This document shows, one piece after another, positions 21,658 to 33,017 of a stretch of DNA of 64,000 nucleotides; the first letter of the stretch is position 1, and each line of letters starts with the position of its first letter. The stretch comes from Batkoa obscura. Its lineage: Eukaryota > Entomophthoromycota > Entomophthoromycetes > Entomophthorales > Batkoaceae. The translations under genes were made by a program, and so were the position numbers. The stretch is from assembly GCA_030770535.1 (NCBI GenBank), contig JASVEC010000028.1:62001-126000 (forward strand), in the 5' to 3' direction. The notes beneath the pieces were generated by a model. That model had not been told where the DNA came from. It did not search any database and saw only the letters and a list, made by a program, of their open reading frames with translations.

Positions 21658-23220
21658 TTATTGTTTTTTTCCAAGAGGAGGCGAATGATAAGATTGATTA
21701 CTTTTTCTTTCATTTAATAACATTAAGATCCAATAATCAACTGTACCATAATAATTCGATATAGTTCGTAAGATTTCTAGGGCCCTTAGAAACAGTAAAC
21801 TACCTTCAGGAGTATAATCACGTACGAAAATACTACAACCATAGTAAAAAGAAATTGCATAAATAACACTGGTATATAGAAAAGCATTTGGTGGGATATG
21901 GGGCTCTTTGATTTTTGAAAATTGTTTCAAATCATCCAAAATCTCTAAAAGTTCAAATCCTATTTCTTTGATTGAAGGGTATTCTTTAGATACTCTAAAA
22001 TCTAAACTATAGCCTTTTTCAGCATAGCTTAAACTTTGTGTAAAAAGAAATAATTGTGCAAAATTTAACAATAGGTGTGGCGTAATTTGATAAAAAAGTG
22101 GATGCTTTAATAATGGTGACCCATACCTATCTCTGATTTTTTGAAACCAATTTCGATTTTTTAAATGCATTTTATACATTGAATCATAAACTTGATGACT
22201 TTGTTGAACAACTTCATCCGATATATCTATATTTTTCCCAACCGTAAACTGAACCATTGAAATATATCGAAATGCTTCTAAACTAAAAATGTACAAAAGT
22301 TTTAATTTCTTTAATTCATTTTCAACTGGCTAAAGAATAGTTAGTTAATATTCAAGTATTTAAGATGATAAAAGTACCTCATTGGATACTGTAGTAAATG
22401 TTAAACTAGCCAGGGCCAAACAAAGATTCAAAGGTTTTGGTTCATACAATATGTAATCGTCGTTATTCCTCACACCCAAAAGCTCGCAATTAATCCAATA
22501 ATTCCATAAAATACTACTATCTAAGCTAAAATCATCTCTATTTTTTAAAAGCGCTTTGCTCGTTATTTCATTAACAAGTCCTGAGGCATGCATTAATTTT
22601 AGTCCTTTAATACATGATTTAAAAGCAGTATCATTATATCCTTGATTGAATTCAATTAAATAACAAACTTGAAACAGAAACGAATTGTGTAAATAATCTT
22701 TTGGACTTAAGTCTTCAGCTATCCTTTTAAGTTGAAAATAAAAATAGTTATCTTTAAATAATAAACATTTCCCAAAAATTAGATTTGTTGAAAAAGGAAA
22801 AGATAAACTACAGCAAGCAATGATTGAAGGTGAGTCTCGTCTGCCACGTTTTATTAATTTTCTAATTTTAGAATCGCTGATAAATATAACATTATTATTA
22901 AGATATTTTAAAAACACTTCTACTAGTAAATCAATAAATTGATCTTGTTCTTTATTCTTAAAAGGGTTTTTTTGTAAGCTTATTGATGGCACATATAAAT
23001 TAATGCCACGTGTTTGCGCTTTAAGCTTATGACTTCTTTCATTTTCAATACTTACCTCTAAGTGTAATAATACAACTTTTTCAAACTTCTTAATTTTAAT
23101 CTCTAATCCTTTGAACTTGTTTGATGTTACATCTTCATTGCTATAGCCTTCTCGGTCACTTTCGCTTTTTTTGAATCTACTTCGGTCGTATTTAACTACG
23201 TCCTTCTCTTCTCTTCTCAT
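21658..23220 (-). CDS. Transcription factor-like protein, tandem copy B
   Basis: About 500 residues in two exons, with an intron of 48 bases at 22330-22377. It looks like a fungal zinc-cluster regulator without its zinc cluster. A basic N-terminus (RREEKDVVKYDRSRFKKSE) is followed by a short coiled-coil-like segment (FKGLEIKIKKFEKVV), as found after the DNA-binding part in this family. The Fungal_trans-like domain follows: DQFIDLLVEVFLKYLNNNVI, SPSIIACCSLSFPFSTNLIF, YFQLKRIAEDLSPKDYL, SFLFQVCYLIEFNQGYNDTA, KLMHASGLVNE, LWNYWINCELLG. The second exon continues with helices to ISNYYGTVDYWILMLLNERK. No Cys-x2-Cys-x6-Cys cluster is seen in or upstream of the start. It may therefore bind DNA through a partner, or an upstream exon was missed. 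Divergent from JIP5. Confidence 0.7.
21687..22218 (-). repeat. Identity tract shared with 18853-19384 (gene conversion)
   Basis: Partner of the copy A tract, same length (532 bases), covering almost the whole shared C-terminal exon. Confidence 0.85.
22315..22380 (-). repeat. Second identity tract, 66 bases over the intron, shared with 19481-19546
   Basis: The intron and a few bases on each side are identical in both copies (66 of 66), although the exons just outside differ strongly. Introns normally drift faster than exons, so this is best explained by a separate conversion event. Confidence 0.8.
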
Positions 23221-23333
23221 CAAAGTTTAAAATAACGGGCTAGATAAGAGTTGTTATCAAACGTATAATGGTAAATAAAAGGAGTTTACCTAAACGAAAT
23301 CTTCTTATATATGTGTTCTATTCTCCCAGGTTG

Positions 23334-23342
23334 CTTTTTATA
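23334..23342 (-). promoter_or_regulatory. TATA box of transcription factor copy B
   Basis: TATAAAAAG followed by CAAC on the minus strand, conserved in copy A. Confidence 0.5.
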
Positions 23343-23509
23343 AAGTAGGACACCTATTTTGAAATTCCAAACCTTTTGAAAGAATAAAAATGTTTTTTTC
23401 AACTCAAAATAAATTAGTAAATTTTTTAAAGTTAGATTCTAAACTCAGCTTTTAAATGCAGAAATTTTAAGCTGACTTATTTGTATCTTTTTATTCTTTT
23501 TCAATGAAA

Positions 23510-24923
23510 ATGAGTGATTCGAATTCATCAGAAATCGTAGAAGAAAGTGATAACAATTCATTGACTTTAAGTGACAAAAGTAGTTTAATTGATATTGAAA
23601 AAGAATTAAAGAGTAGTGAATTACAATTAACAATTGATGAAGATAGATATGAATATGAGCATGGACAATGCGATAAAAATAAGATTAGATTTAGAGGTCA
23701 AGTTTTTGACATCGACTTTCATCCAACTGAAAACATTTTAATCTCAGGGTTATTATCCGGTGAGATATTTTGGTAAGCTATCGATATACAATATAGTTTA
23801 ATGCAGTACAGTTTATTTATTAATACATTCATTCATTTGATATAGCCATGGCTACACGATGGATAACTTTGGTTCTTTAGATCCAGTATTAAAATACAAA
23901 GATAATGATACTCATAAAGAAAGTGTTCGTGGAGTAAAATTTTCAATTGATGGTAATGAATTCTATTCGGTATCTTCGGATAAAACATACTCTATTACCG
24001 ATACGCAAACTGGTAAAGTTGTTAATAGAATAGAAGGCGCCTTTGACACTTCTATAAACGCATTACTACCAATTCAACAGAATTTAATAGCTTGTGGAGA
24101 CGATGATGGCGTTGTTAAATTATTTGATACTAGGACAAACACTTGTTCAATTCATTATAAAGAACATGAGGATTATATCACTAGTTTAATAATGGGCAGA
24201 GAACGTCAATTAATATCCATTGGAGGAGATGGTTACCTCTCAGTAATGGATGTACGTAAGATTAGATTATATGCACGTAGTGATCAAATAGAAGATGAAC
24301 TATTGAGTATGAGTTTAATTAAAGAAGGTAAAAGACTGGTGGTTGGTACTCAATCTGGCGTATTAGATTTATTTAATTATGGTGATTGGGGTGACTTTAA
24401 AGATAGATTTATTGGACATCCAGAATCAGTAGAAACAATGGTTAAGTTTGATGAAGATACTATTATCACAGGTTCAAGTGATGGTATTATACGACTTGTT
24501 TCTGTACATCCTAATGACCTGTTAGGTGTGGTTGGTGCCCATGATTTCCCTATAGAAAGGTTAGCTATAACCAAAGATAAAGGAATACTCGCCTCATGTT
24601 CCCATGATCATTCAATTAAACTTTGGAACATAAAAGATATATTTAATGAAAGTGACGAAGAAGGTAAAGATGATGAAGAAAATGAAGAAGAAGGAAGTGA
24701 TGACGATAACGATAATGAAAACAATGAAGATAATGATAAAAATGATAATGAAGAAGTAGAAAACAAAGAAGATAAGAATAGGAGTAAAAGAAAAGATAAA
24801 GACTCAAGCTCTGAAGAGGACAGTAGCGATGAAGAGAAACCTAAAACCAAGAATGGGAAAAAAGTTAAAGCTAAACTTAGTTTCAATAATACTGACAATA
24901 ATGATTTTTTTGATGAACTTTAA
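23510..24923 (+). CDS. JIP5: WD-repeat protein JIP5/WDR55
   Basis: A nucleolar WD40 protein needed for ribosome biogenesis. Two exons (intron about 23775-23845). A short acidic N-terminus precedes FRGQVFDIDFHPTENIL, the usual family opening. After the intron HGYTM leads to several WD repeats, for example SVRGVKFSIDGNEFYSVSSD, IACGDDDGVVKLFDTR, LISIGGDGYLSVMDVRK, VVGTQSGVLDLFNYGDWGDF, ITGSSDGIIRLVSVHPND and LASCSHDHSIKLWN. The FNYGDWGDF and LLGVVGAHD motifs are family hallmarks. The tail (about 90 residues) is very acidic (Glu, Asp, Asn) and then basic (KRKDK, KKVKAK), as in JIP5. Start 23510 was chosen because the truncated duplicate at 20778 keeps this ATG only. Its promoter is shared with the divergent transcription factor gene. 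Confidence 0.92.
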
Positions 24924-25398
24924 AAAAATAACATATTAATTAAAAAATTATTAATTGAAAAATTATTAATTAAAAAAATATAGTTTGTATAAACCGTTTT
25001 TTATTTTTATTTTTAAATAAATGTATCTATTATAGGGTTTTGGTTTTGAGTGTATTTACTTAGTTGTTTTTTAAATCATGAGTATTGTTTAATATGAAAT
25101 TTTATTGCTTTTATATCAAAAATTTTTAAAATAGAGTAAATAAATGAAAAGCAGTAAATAGAAAGCTATCATTTATGACATAATAGGAATAGTTTACAAT
25201 ATTAATATATTATAAAGCATTTATTACAATTAAAAAATACCAATATAAACTTTCACTATACTCTATCAATCTGTTTAACTAGCATAAATTCCTACCAATA
25301 AAATCCCGAAAAGCTCATAATTTATGGGATTTATCAATGTCAAGTTTTCAAAAACTTTGCGATTTCTAATCAGCTCAACATTTTTTTAAGAACCAGCA
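24924..25398. other. Intergenic stretch before mS37
   Basis: About 475 bases with no gene. Begins with a small repeated ATTAATTAAAAAA(T) motif just after the JIP5 stop, likely part of its 3' UTR. Confidence 0.5.
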
Positions 25399-25713
25399 AT
25401 GACCAGAACGAGTTCAATAATTCAATTAAAAAAGCTAAAAGTTAAACCAAAGAAAACCACAGAACCAGCCCCATGTTTAGCCGAGATGGCAGCTTTATTA
25501 AATTGTTGGTCCAGTTTAGCCATAGAACATAATAAATGTTCCGAATCCGCAAAAAATTTGTCACTTTGTATGATGAAACCTGTAAGTTTTTATCTGTAAT
25601 AAGAGGTATAAAGTGTATTAAGTTTAAATTTTAATTTTAATTAGGTAGTAAAAACTAAAAAAGTAGACGATACTAATCACCACTTGTTTCGATTGGGCAA
25701 ACTTTTTAAGTAG
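25399..25713 (+). CDS. MRP10: Mitochondrial small ribosomal subunit protein mS37 (Mrp10/CHCHD1)
   Basis: A twin CX9C protein of the mitochondrial ribosome, oxidised and retained through the Mia40 pathway. The two motifs are CLAEMAALLNC followed by WSS, and CSESAKNLSLC followed by MMK. The basic N-terminus IIQLKKLKVKPKK matches Mrp10, and the end VVKTKKVDDTNHHLFRLGKL is similar to the family tail. About 83 residues after removal of one intron (25582-25644). Without splicing the frame would end soon after MMKP. The size fits yeast Mrp10 (95 residues). Confidence 0.88.
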
Positions 25714-26656
25714 ATTAAGAAAATGGTTTAGATGGAAATTGGAAATTAATAAAATGGAAATTAAATAGAATATTATGAGCTATAAGCTACTTGTTTGATT
25801 ATTGTTGTAATATAGATAGAATTCGGAAGCTCGAATAAGCTTTTAAAAGGATTTAAACATTTATTAAAAAGGGGTAAATTTTAATTGTAATATTATATTG
25901 TTATAATTTAGGCTTCATGAAATTTGATTTGATCATTTAAAATTAAATGTGTATGTGTTGATTTTAAGCAAAATAAGTCATATCTTAACAAGTTTGATTA
26001 TTTATCATTTTATAGTTACTTAATAAATATATGTATTAAAACAAATAGAATAATCAATTTGTACCAAATGATAACTATATGATATATACTGGCGTAGAAT
26101 TAAATTTTTATTGACAACTATATATCAAAAAGCATAATTACCTTTAGAAACTTTCATTAATTTAATACTAATTCAATATCCTCAAATGTTTAATTTTTTT
26201 AGTTATAGTCCAAACAACGGCACTTGACCCTGTTATTTAATAAATTATAAATAATAGGGATAATAATAAAATTGAAATTATATTCATTTCAAATGATGAT
26301 AACTGCACTTTCTATATTAGAAATTAAGATAAAATATGTTTTTATCCTAAATATCCTAAATATCCTAAATATTAAAATATTAAAATATTAAAAACCTGGT
26401 TGCTGTACTTTGCTAATTGAAAATTCCGATCTACCCGAGTATGTTTTATCGAAAATCACTAGCAAATAAAGAAGTAAACATCAGATATGCTTTAGTGCTA
26501 TGCTCTAAATTATAAACAATATATTTAAAATTCCATCTAGCAATATTGGGAAAAACACTGTTAACGTTTTAAGTAAATGAATTGCTGTATCCAGTAATAG
26601 CAGATTCAATTTATATTAAAAAAATACTTTCTATATTTAAAACTAGTTTAATTAAT
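25714..26656. other. Gene-poor A/T-rich stretch with short tandem repeats
   Basis: No gene supported. At 26345-26394 a short tandem array, ATCCTAAAT three times then TAAAATAT three times, is the only structure. Confidence 0.5.
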
Positions 26657-26755
26657 GGGGATGTATTTTTGTGTTTAAGAATTTTACTAACAATCTTTCC
26701 GCTCAAATAGCGCTTAAAAGATAGAAAAAATAATGAAGTCAAAAAAGACACCCCC
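26657..26755 (+). repeat. Element G4 copy 5 with TAAT target duplication
   Basis: GGGGATGTATTTTTGTG to GACACCCCC, 99 bases, flanked by TAAT at 26653-26656 and 26756-26759. Internal core TACTAACAATCTTTCCGCTC is intact. Confidence 0.9.
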
Positions 26756-27335
26756 TAATACTGAAGTAAAGTCATGTATATGCTTAACATTTGTGTTATG
26801 AACAAGAAAAATATTAAACACTATTTGAAAAATTAATATTAAAACAAAATATAAATTTTTTATCTTAATTTAATATAGGGCATAAAAAGATAAAGACACA
26901 TCAAATAATCTATTTTATTAGTACAAGGATTAATAAAACTAATAATGAATTAAATACTTGATTAATATGTATACTCTATTATTTTGTCTTATTATTTTAA
27001 ATAAAAACCTATGAATTTATTTGTACCTCAATAACCTTTACATAATTTGATTTTAATATTATATTGAAACCCCAGTAATAATCAAATGAAAATGTTGTTA
27101 ATTTACAAATACTTGATATCGTTAAAATATTAAATAATATGTATTATCATCGTTTTTAATTAAAAGTACAAATTTAATTAAAATAGCATGAATAAGAAAT
27201 ATTCTTTATTTCATTTTTATTTACCTTATTAGACATCTATGTAAAATATAAATTAAATTCTAACTTTATACTCATATAATGATTAAAAGCTGTTTTATTC
27301 AGAGTAATAAGCATTATCACTAAAAAAAACCATAT

Positions 27336-27433
27336 GGGAATGTATTTTTTTGTTTGAGAATTTTACTGATAACCTTTTCACACAAATAGCGATCAAAAAA
27401 TGGAAAAAGTGATGAAACCAAAAAAAACCCCCC
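27336..27433 (+). repeat. Element G4 copy 6 with ATAT target duplication
   Basis: GGGAATGTATTTTTTTG to AACCCCCC, flanked by ATAT at 27332-27335 and 27434-27437. The inside is more changed (TACTGATAACCTTTTCAC). Confidence 0.88.
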
Positions 27434-27437
27434 ATAT

Positions 27438-28682
27438 AATATATTACAGTTTTACATTTGATCAAGTTCTAAAGCTTTCTTTAGTTCTTAATGGGTTCTA
27501 TTTTTTTACATATTAATGCTATTAATTAATCATATAGTCAGTGGTATTAGTTACCACCGTTTTTGTAATGTGACTGTATATTATTATGTATTCTTAAGGT
27601 AGTTTTAGGGCAGGGTAGGAATTGAGGAATGACTTAATAGCAAAAATCATCTTATTTTTATAGAGACTATTGAATTAATGTTCTATTAATTGATTACTAG
27701 CCGAGCTTTATGATTTAATAAGGATCTATAGAATAAAATACAAAAGTATTTTGAACTTCTTTGATTTATATTACGATAAACAAATGTAATATATAGAAAC
27801 AATATAACACTTGAAAACAACCTTACCTTGTATTAAAATGAGTTAATTTTAATAGTTGTCTTTTTGTGGTGATCTAATTAGTGAATAAATGGTTAATATT
27901 TTTTCTGTGCTTTAATTTTGTGTCTTAAGAATGTTGTTACCTAAATTAAGCTTATTATTTAGCATTTGTATAATAACAATTTGATGTCTTAATCGTTCAA
28001 GATATAAAAACAAATGAAAGTATGAAATAGTAGGTAAAATAATCTTTTCAATAGATTATGAATTATATAAACATGAACTATTAAATAGTTCCAAAGGTGA
28101 TATAAGCTTATCAAAAGTGAATATTTTAATTTATTGTTAAATTACTACCTTTGTTAATTATAATCAAAAATGATGATTAATTTAATAAATTATTTAAAGG
28201 CTAATTTTACTATTTTACATAATACTAGAACTGCCCAAAAGGATATTTTTTAATAGCCCAAATTTGATAAATAACAAGCTAAAATATTTGCCATGGGTTA
28301 GTTTTGAGCAATAATTTGAATTTGATATGATATTTCAACCAATAATGATTCCTGTTTTTCTATTTTGACCCTTGAAGATACCATAAATTAAGCATTTTAA
28401 TTTATTAATGGTACTTTAAAAGCAATTTATTAATCGTAACTATTACCAAATTGAAAATAACGAATAATATATTGACTACTAATAAAATACTTTGCTATGA
28501 TTGACTATAGTTGGTGCTAGTAACTTGATCTTGTATAATAATATTTCTAAATATAAATCAAATGAATAAAACTAATTGATTAAAAAGCTTGATGGTATTC
28601 ATCCTAATAGTAATACTATTACTACAAAATGAATTAATCATTTTTTCTTCTTTTAATTTTGTTTTCTTTTTAATATTCCATC
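27438..28682. other. Long upstream region of the cyclin gene
   Basis: About 1.2 kb without a supported gene or repeat. With the stretch to its left this makes almost 3 kb of gene-poor DNA, long for this window, before a cyclin gene; such genes often have extended control regions, but no specific binding site could be recognised. Confidence 0.45.
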
Positions 28683-30005
28683 ATGATGTTATTTAATAAG
28701 GATATTGAAAAGACGTCTGAGTTTAATCAGTTTAAAAATTTTTTAAGGATGCCTATTACTTCCAATTTTGTAGATACCCTAGCTAATAAAGCTGTTCTTG
28801 CTATAAGGAACCCAATCCTCTCCAACTATGACTCACCGCCTTCAACCCCTTTTGATTCTTTATCGTTGAGTGGGGACCATCAAATACACAACTTTATATC
28901 AAATTTAATTAACGGTTCAAGAGTACAAGCGTCCACTTTATTCGGTGCTATGGTTTATCTTGAACGTTTGAAATGTGCTGTACCTGCCATTAGTTTTACG
29001 CGACCAGACGCACCTCAAGCAGCTTTGTTAGCTAGCTTATTATTAGCAGGTAAATTTCTTAATGATGCGTCTCCTAAAAACAAGCATTGGGCAACTTATG
29101 CAAAAATATTTTCTTTGACCGAAATCAATGCGTTTGAAAAGCAATTCTTTTACTATTTGAATTATGATTTAAACATTACTATTATTGAACTTTTGTTTCA
29201 ATTTCGTTCTTTTGCTCATCTACCTTCGACTAATTCTCAGTCTGCTATCTTATCACCACTACCTTCTAATTTCCCCTCTACTCCGAAATCGGCTGTGTTT
29301 CCACCCATGTGTTGCACTCCAACCAACTCAAGGTTTCCAAATGAAATTACAGGGTCGCCCATCTCACATGAGATGCGCAGTTTGAGGAAAAAAGGTTCAA
29401 ATTTACAGCTATCCCCAGTTGTCCTGCCAAGTAATACCCCAGGAAACGCGCCATTCACACTTCCCTCGATCAATCAAATTGCTTCAAATGGGGGTATGAA
29501 TTCCGGAACTAAAATACGGGAACTATCAAACTCGAATTCAACGCTTTATAGGCGAAGAACGAATAAAAGGGAACCACGTAAAAAGAGTTCTCAATTATCT
29601 CTTAATGTTTCTTCAGAAGATAGAAATCAAACGCTCAATCACAATCAAAATCATAATATTTCCAATCATAATAATAACAATAGTTTTACGGTAAATAGTC
29701 ATCAACATACCATCAACACCTCAATTCCTTTTATACCTTCAAATGTAGAGGGCCCATTATCGGCTCCATTATCAATGCCTAAAGGGAAAGAGTTACCATT
29801 GAGAGCTCAGTTTACTTTGCGCTCAAATGTACCCAATGAATCATGCAATTTTTTACCAACTCCAACTACGGCTGTGCCATTAGCAGTAAATAATTCAATA
29901 CCTAATATGGATCTTAGTTTAAAACTACCACCCATCCAGTACCCCAGCTTTGAGGATAGAAAGGAAATGTTACCTTCCATTAGATTTAAGGCGAATTATA
30001 GTTAA
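28683..30005 (+). CDS. Pcl-type cyclin (Pho85-cyclin family)
   Basis: A 440-residue intronless protein. The cyclin box lies at about residues 65-180: HNFISNLINGSRVQASTLFG, YLERLKCAVP, PQAALLASLLLAGKFLNDAS, PKNKHWATYAKIFSLTEIN and FEKQFFYYLNYDLNITIIEL. The SRVQ, LASLLLAGKFLNDxSPKNKHWA and ExQFFYYLNYDL features are those of the Pcl1/Pcl2/Pcl9 and Clg1 group, which activate the Pho85 kinase in cell-cycle start, polarity and nutrient responses. The C-terminal 250 residues are low in complexity (Ser, Pro, Asn; a His/Asn run near residue 325) with a basic patch RRRTNKREPRKKSS and are probably disordered and phosphorylated. It starts MMLF; which of the two Met codons is used is unclear. Confidence 0.83.
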   Translation: MMLFNKDIEKTSEFNQFKNFLRMPITSNFVDTLANKAVLAIRNPILSNYDSPPSTPFDSLSLSGDHQIHNFISNLINGSRVQASTLFGAMVYLERLKCAVPAISFTRPDAPQAALLASLLLAGKFLNDASPKNKHWATYAKIFSLTEINAFEKQFFYYLNYDLNITIIELLFQFRSFAHLPSTNSQSAILSPLPSNFPSTPKSAVFPPMCCTPTNSRFPNEITGSPISHEMRSLRKKGSNLQLSPVVLPSNTPGNAPFTLPSINQIASNGGMNSGTKIRELSNSNSTLYRRRTNKREPRKKSSQLSLNVSSEDRNQTLNHNQNHNISNHNNNNSFTVNSHQHTINTSIPFIPSNVEGPLSAPLSMPKGKELPLRAQFTLRSNVPNESCNFLPTPTTAVPLAVNNSIPNMDLSLKLPPIQYPSFEDRKEMLPSIRFKANYS

Positions 30006-30509
30006 GTATTTATTTGATATAGTAGAGTTAAGGTTGAGAGTTAAGTGGGAATTATATATATATAAATTTAATCTTTAAAAAAAAGGACAATAAAATAAAG
30101 TTTGACTATAGTTTTACATCTTGGTTTTTTTTACTTTATAATGTTAATGTTAATAATATTGATATAAATTAATATTTGTTCAATATTTCATATATTGTAA
30201 ATTTTAAATATAAAATAAGGGAGACTTAGTATAAGAAATTTAATTGGTTGATCAATTCACTTATTTGTTGTATGGAATTAAAGTATATTAAGTTATTGAT
30301 AATTAAATTTAATTAAACAAGATATGTCTTTGAGTGTTATTGTTATTTGTTATTTGTTATTTGTTATTTGTTATTTTACTATGGAGCTTGAATTCAAATA
30401 CGATTTTTTTTGCTAAACAAAGTTAACATTTGAAAGAATGACGTAAACTTTAAGAATATTTTTTGTTTTTATTTTTCTTGTTTTTACTTTTATTTCAATA
30501 AATAATAAA
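30006..30509. other. Intergenic stretch with a 7-base tandem repeat
   Basis: No gene seen. At about 30341-30376 TTATTTG is repeated about five times in tandem. Confidence 0.6.
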
Positions 30510-31220
30510 ATGATAAGTCAACTTATGAATCGGCTAGTATTATACAATAATCCACAGCTTGAAAGACAGTTAAAGAACTCAATAAAACTAAGTGAATTAT
30601 CTAAAGATAAAATAGAGATCATTGAAAAATTACTTGAGGTAAAGCATACTCAATTTTTTTTATAAAGAAATTGACATTTGTTCACAAGCTATACCAATGT
30701 CGTCCTAAAAATGAATATTTTGATATGTATGATGATGAAGCAATGTAGTTTGACTATTTTTACCTCAAGTATGTATTGACTTATTATTTTAAGTTTTGAA
30801 GACCCTATATGTAACGCTTCTAATAAGAAAGAGCTCTTGGTACAGTTTAGTATGATGCCAAAGGTATTCCCAAGATCTGAAACCACACAGATGAATGTTT
30901 TAAGTGCTACTGATAATGAGTTGGTGCTTGACTTAAATCAAACCTATTATTTGGCTCCTTTTTATATACCCATCCCTGTAAGGTCTCAAGTTAGAGTACT
31001 GTTGAATAATAAAGGTAAGATTGTTTATCATGGGGATTATTGGTATCACTCTACTTTGTTTGATAAATTTCATGGTCTTATTGGTTTCACTTGGAGCGTG
31101 AGTTTTGTATTTCATTCACAATTTTACTTATATAACTTCATTTTTTAGTCCTTCCGTCGATTAAATGCTACTTCTCTACCTTACATTGCTCCGTTAGTGA
31201 TCAAGTTACCAAAGGATTAA
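30510..31220 (+). CDS. NTF2-like domain protein, function unknown
   Basis: About 180 residues in four exons (introns at about 30640-30690, 30746-30793 and 31098-31148). Starts MISQLMNRLVLYNNPQLERQ, then YQCRPKNEYFDMYDDEAIFE and DPICNASNKKELLVQFSMMP, KVFPRSETTQMNVLSATDNE, LNQTYYLAPFYIPIPVRSQV, NNKGKIVYHGDYWYHSTLFD, ending RLNATSLPYIAPLVIKLPKD. The pattern of an early Tyr/Asp-rich segment with F-x-D-P, then alternating strands ending in a Tyr/His/Asp block, is typical of the NTF2-like fold, and a fungal group labelled SigF-like NTF2-like looks closest. The intron borders were chosen to keep that FEDP motif. No catalytic role can be assigned. Confidence 0.6.
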
Positions 31221-31435
31221 GTTATACAATTAAATTGTTATTTATTGCTTAGTAACATTTAACAAATTACTATATAATATAAATGATAATAATTTTGCAT
31301 TTGATTTTATGTTTTTTAAAGGGGTATAATAATTAATAACGATAAAATTGTTAATTTTAGTTTATTAGTAAATAAACAATAATATAAATTGAAGATTAAA
31401 GTATGAGGGGAAGAAAGAAAAATGAATTTTACTTA

Positions 31436-33017
31436 TTAATTGGAATGAATATTAGCTTCTTCTCCATTAACAAACACTCTTTGAATTTCTAATTTATCAT
31501 TTAAAAATAAGATATCCGCATCACAACCAAAGTTAAGTGAGCCTTTCTTATCAGTTATTTTCATTGCTTCTGCTGGATGTAAAGTAGCGGCTTCAATTGC
31601 TTCTACAATCGAACATCCTGTAAACTTTTGGAAGTTTCTTACACAGTCATCCATTTTTATTACACTGTTAAAATAATAAATACAAGAATTATTGTTATCA
31701 TATATATTTACCTTCCAGCCAATGTTTTAGTTCCTGCGATGTACACTCCTTCCGAGTTAACTTCAACGTTCATATTCCCCAATATATAATTACCCTCAGG
31801 TAAGCCCATAGCTGCCATAGCATCAGTAACTAATACAGCCCCTTTTGGATGAGAATAGTAGGCAATCTTTATTGAGTTTGGATGTACATGGATTCCATCA
31901 CAAATAATACCATAATACGGGCGTTCTACTACCGAGGAACCTAATAACCCAATCATACCTGGATCACGATGGTGGAATTGTTGCATGGCATTAAACATAT
32001 GAGTTACCATCGTAGCCTATAAACAGAATTAGTATTTAATAAACCAATAAAAATAAAGCTACTTACACCTTGTTTAACAGCATTTTCCGATTGACTGGTA
32101 GTAGCGGCTGAATGACCTAATAATTGAATTAATAAAATTATGATCATACTGTTATATTCATTTCTTACCAATAGCAACGATAGGTACTCTTTTAGCAAGT
32201 TCAGGTATAACTTCCATAACACCATCAACATCTGGTGCCATAGTGACAATAGCTACGGATCTATCATCATGTTTATTTAAGCCATACAACCCGTTTAAAG
32301 CATCGATGCCATCATTAGCATCTTGTAAAGTAGCTACCTCATGAGCACCGTATTTATCTCCACTTATAAATGGACCTTCAAGATGGGCACCTATAATAAA
32401 CAAAATTAATATAAATATTATGATTTCATAGTGATAATAGAATATAAATTTTAACTAAATTAATATTTACCCAAAATTTCAGCACCATCTTTTGCACTTC
32501 CTTTCCTTGGGACAGTATGTGGTAATACCTTAACAAAAAAATTAGCAAAAGTTATTATAAAGTACATAAATAAAACTTGCTTTTTCATAAACATCTGCAC
32601 GCGAACTAACAATAGTTGGGCAATAAGCAGTGACACCCTGCTTCAACAATCCTAACGAAACCTTATGTAAACCTTCTTTTAAATTTCCGCAGTCACCAGT
32701 AAAATCAACACCAAAAGCGCCTAAAATATTAAAATTAGCCTACTTCAATCTTCACTTCAAAAAAACTAACCATTTAACTGTAGCTCAATATAACCGGGTA
32801 CGATCAAAGCACCCTTAGCATCGATAAGATAATCAGGATTCTTTTGTTCATCCCAAAACAGTAAGGTTGGGTCTAAAATTTTGCCATTTCTTAACCATAA
32901 ATAATCATCCTCAATGATCTTGTGATCCCTCAATATACGACCATTATAGATCTTTATGATCTTGTCTTGCATGTCCCCAGTTGGACTATTGTTCAATTCC
33001 ATGGCTGGTCGTGTCAT
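31436..33017 (-). CDS. N-acetylglucosamine-6-phosphate deacetylase
   Basis: Removes acetate from GlcNAc-6-phosphate, the second step in using GlcNAc from chitin (NagA/Dac1/AMDHD2 family). Read across seven exons: YNGRILRDHKIIEDDYLWLR at the start, IVPGYIELQLNG then AFGVDFTGD, TAYCPTIVSS, the metal-site GAHLEGPFIS, VPIVAIGHSAATTSQSENAV (metal-binding His), THMFNAMQQFHHRDPGMIGL (His-Asn-Ala-Met motif), ICDGIHVHPNSIKIAY, VLVTDAMAAMGLPEG (catalytic Asp), and the C-terminal ATLHPAEAMKITDKKGSLNF GCDADIL stretch. All active-site motifs are present. Start MTRPAMELNN is the first Met; the family begins a little later, so Met6 could be used instead. No fungal Nag cluster neighbours (kinase, deaminase) are seen next to it. 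Confidence 0.94.

Noticed and set aside
24608-24898. Ser/Leu-rich minus-strand frame
   Set aside because: Antisense of the acidic tail of JIP5, where GAA/GAT codons read backward as Ser/Leu/Phe.
29185-29473. Two further frames inside the Pcl-like cyclin gene
   Set aside because: Shifted and antisense frames of the cyclin C-terminal low-complexity region.
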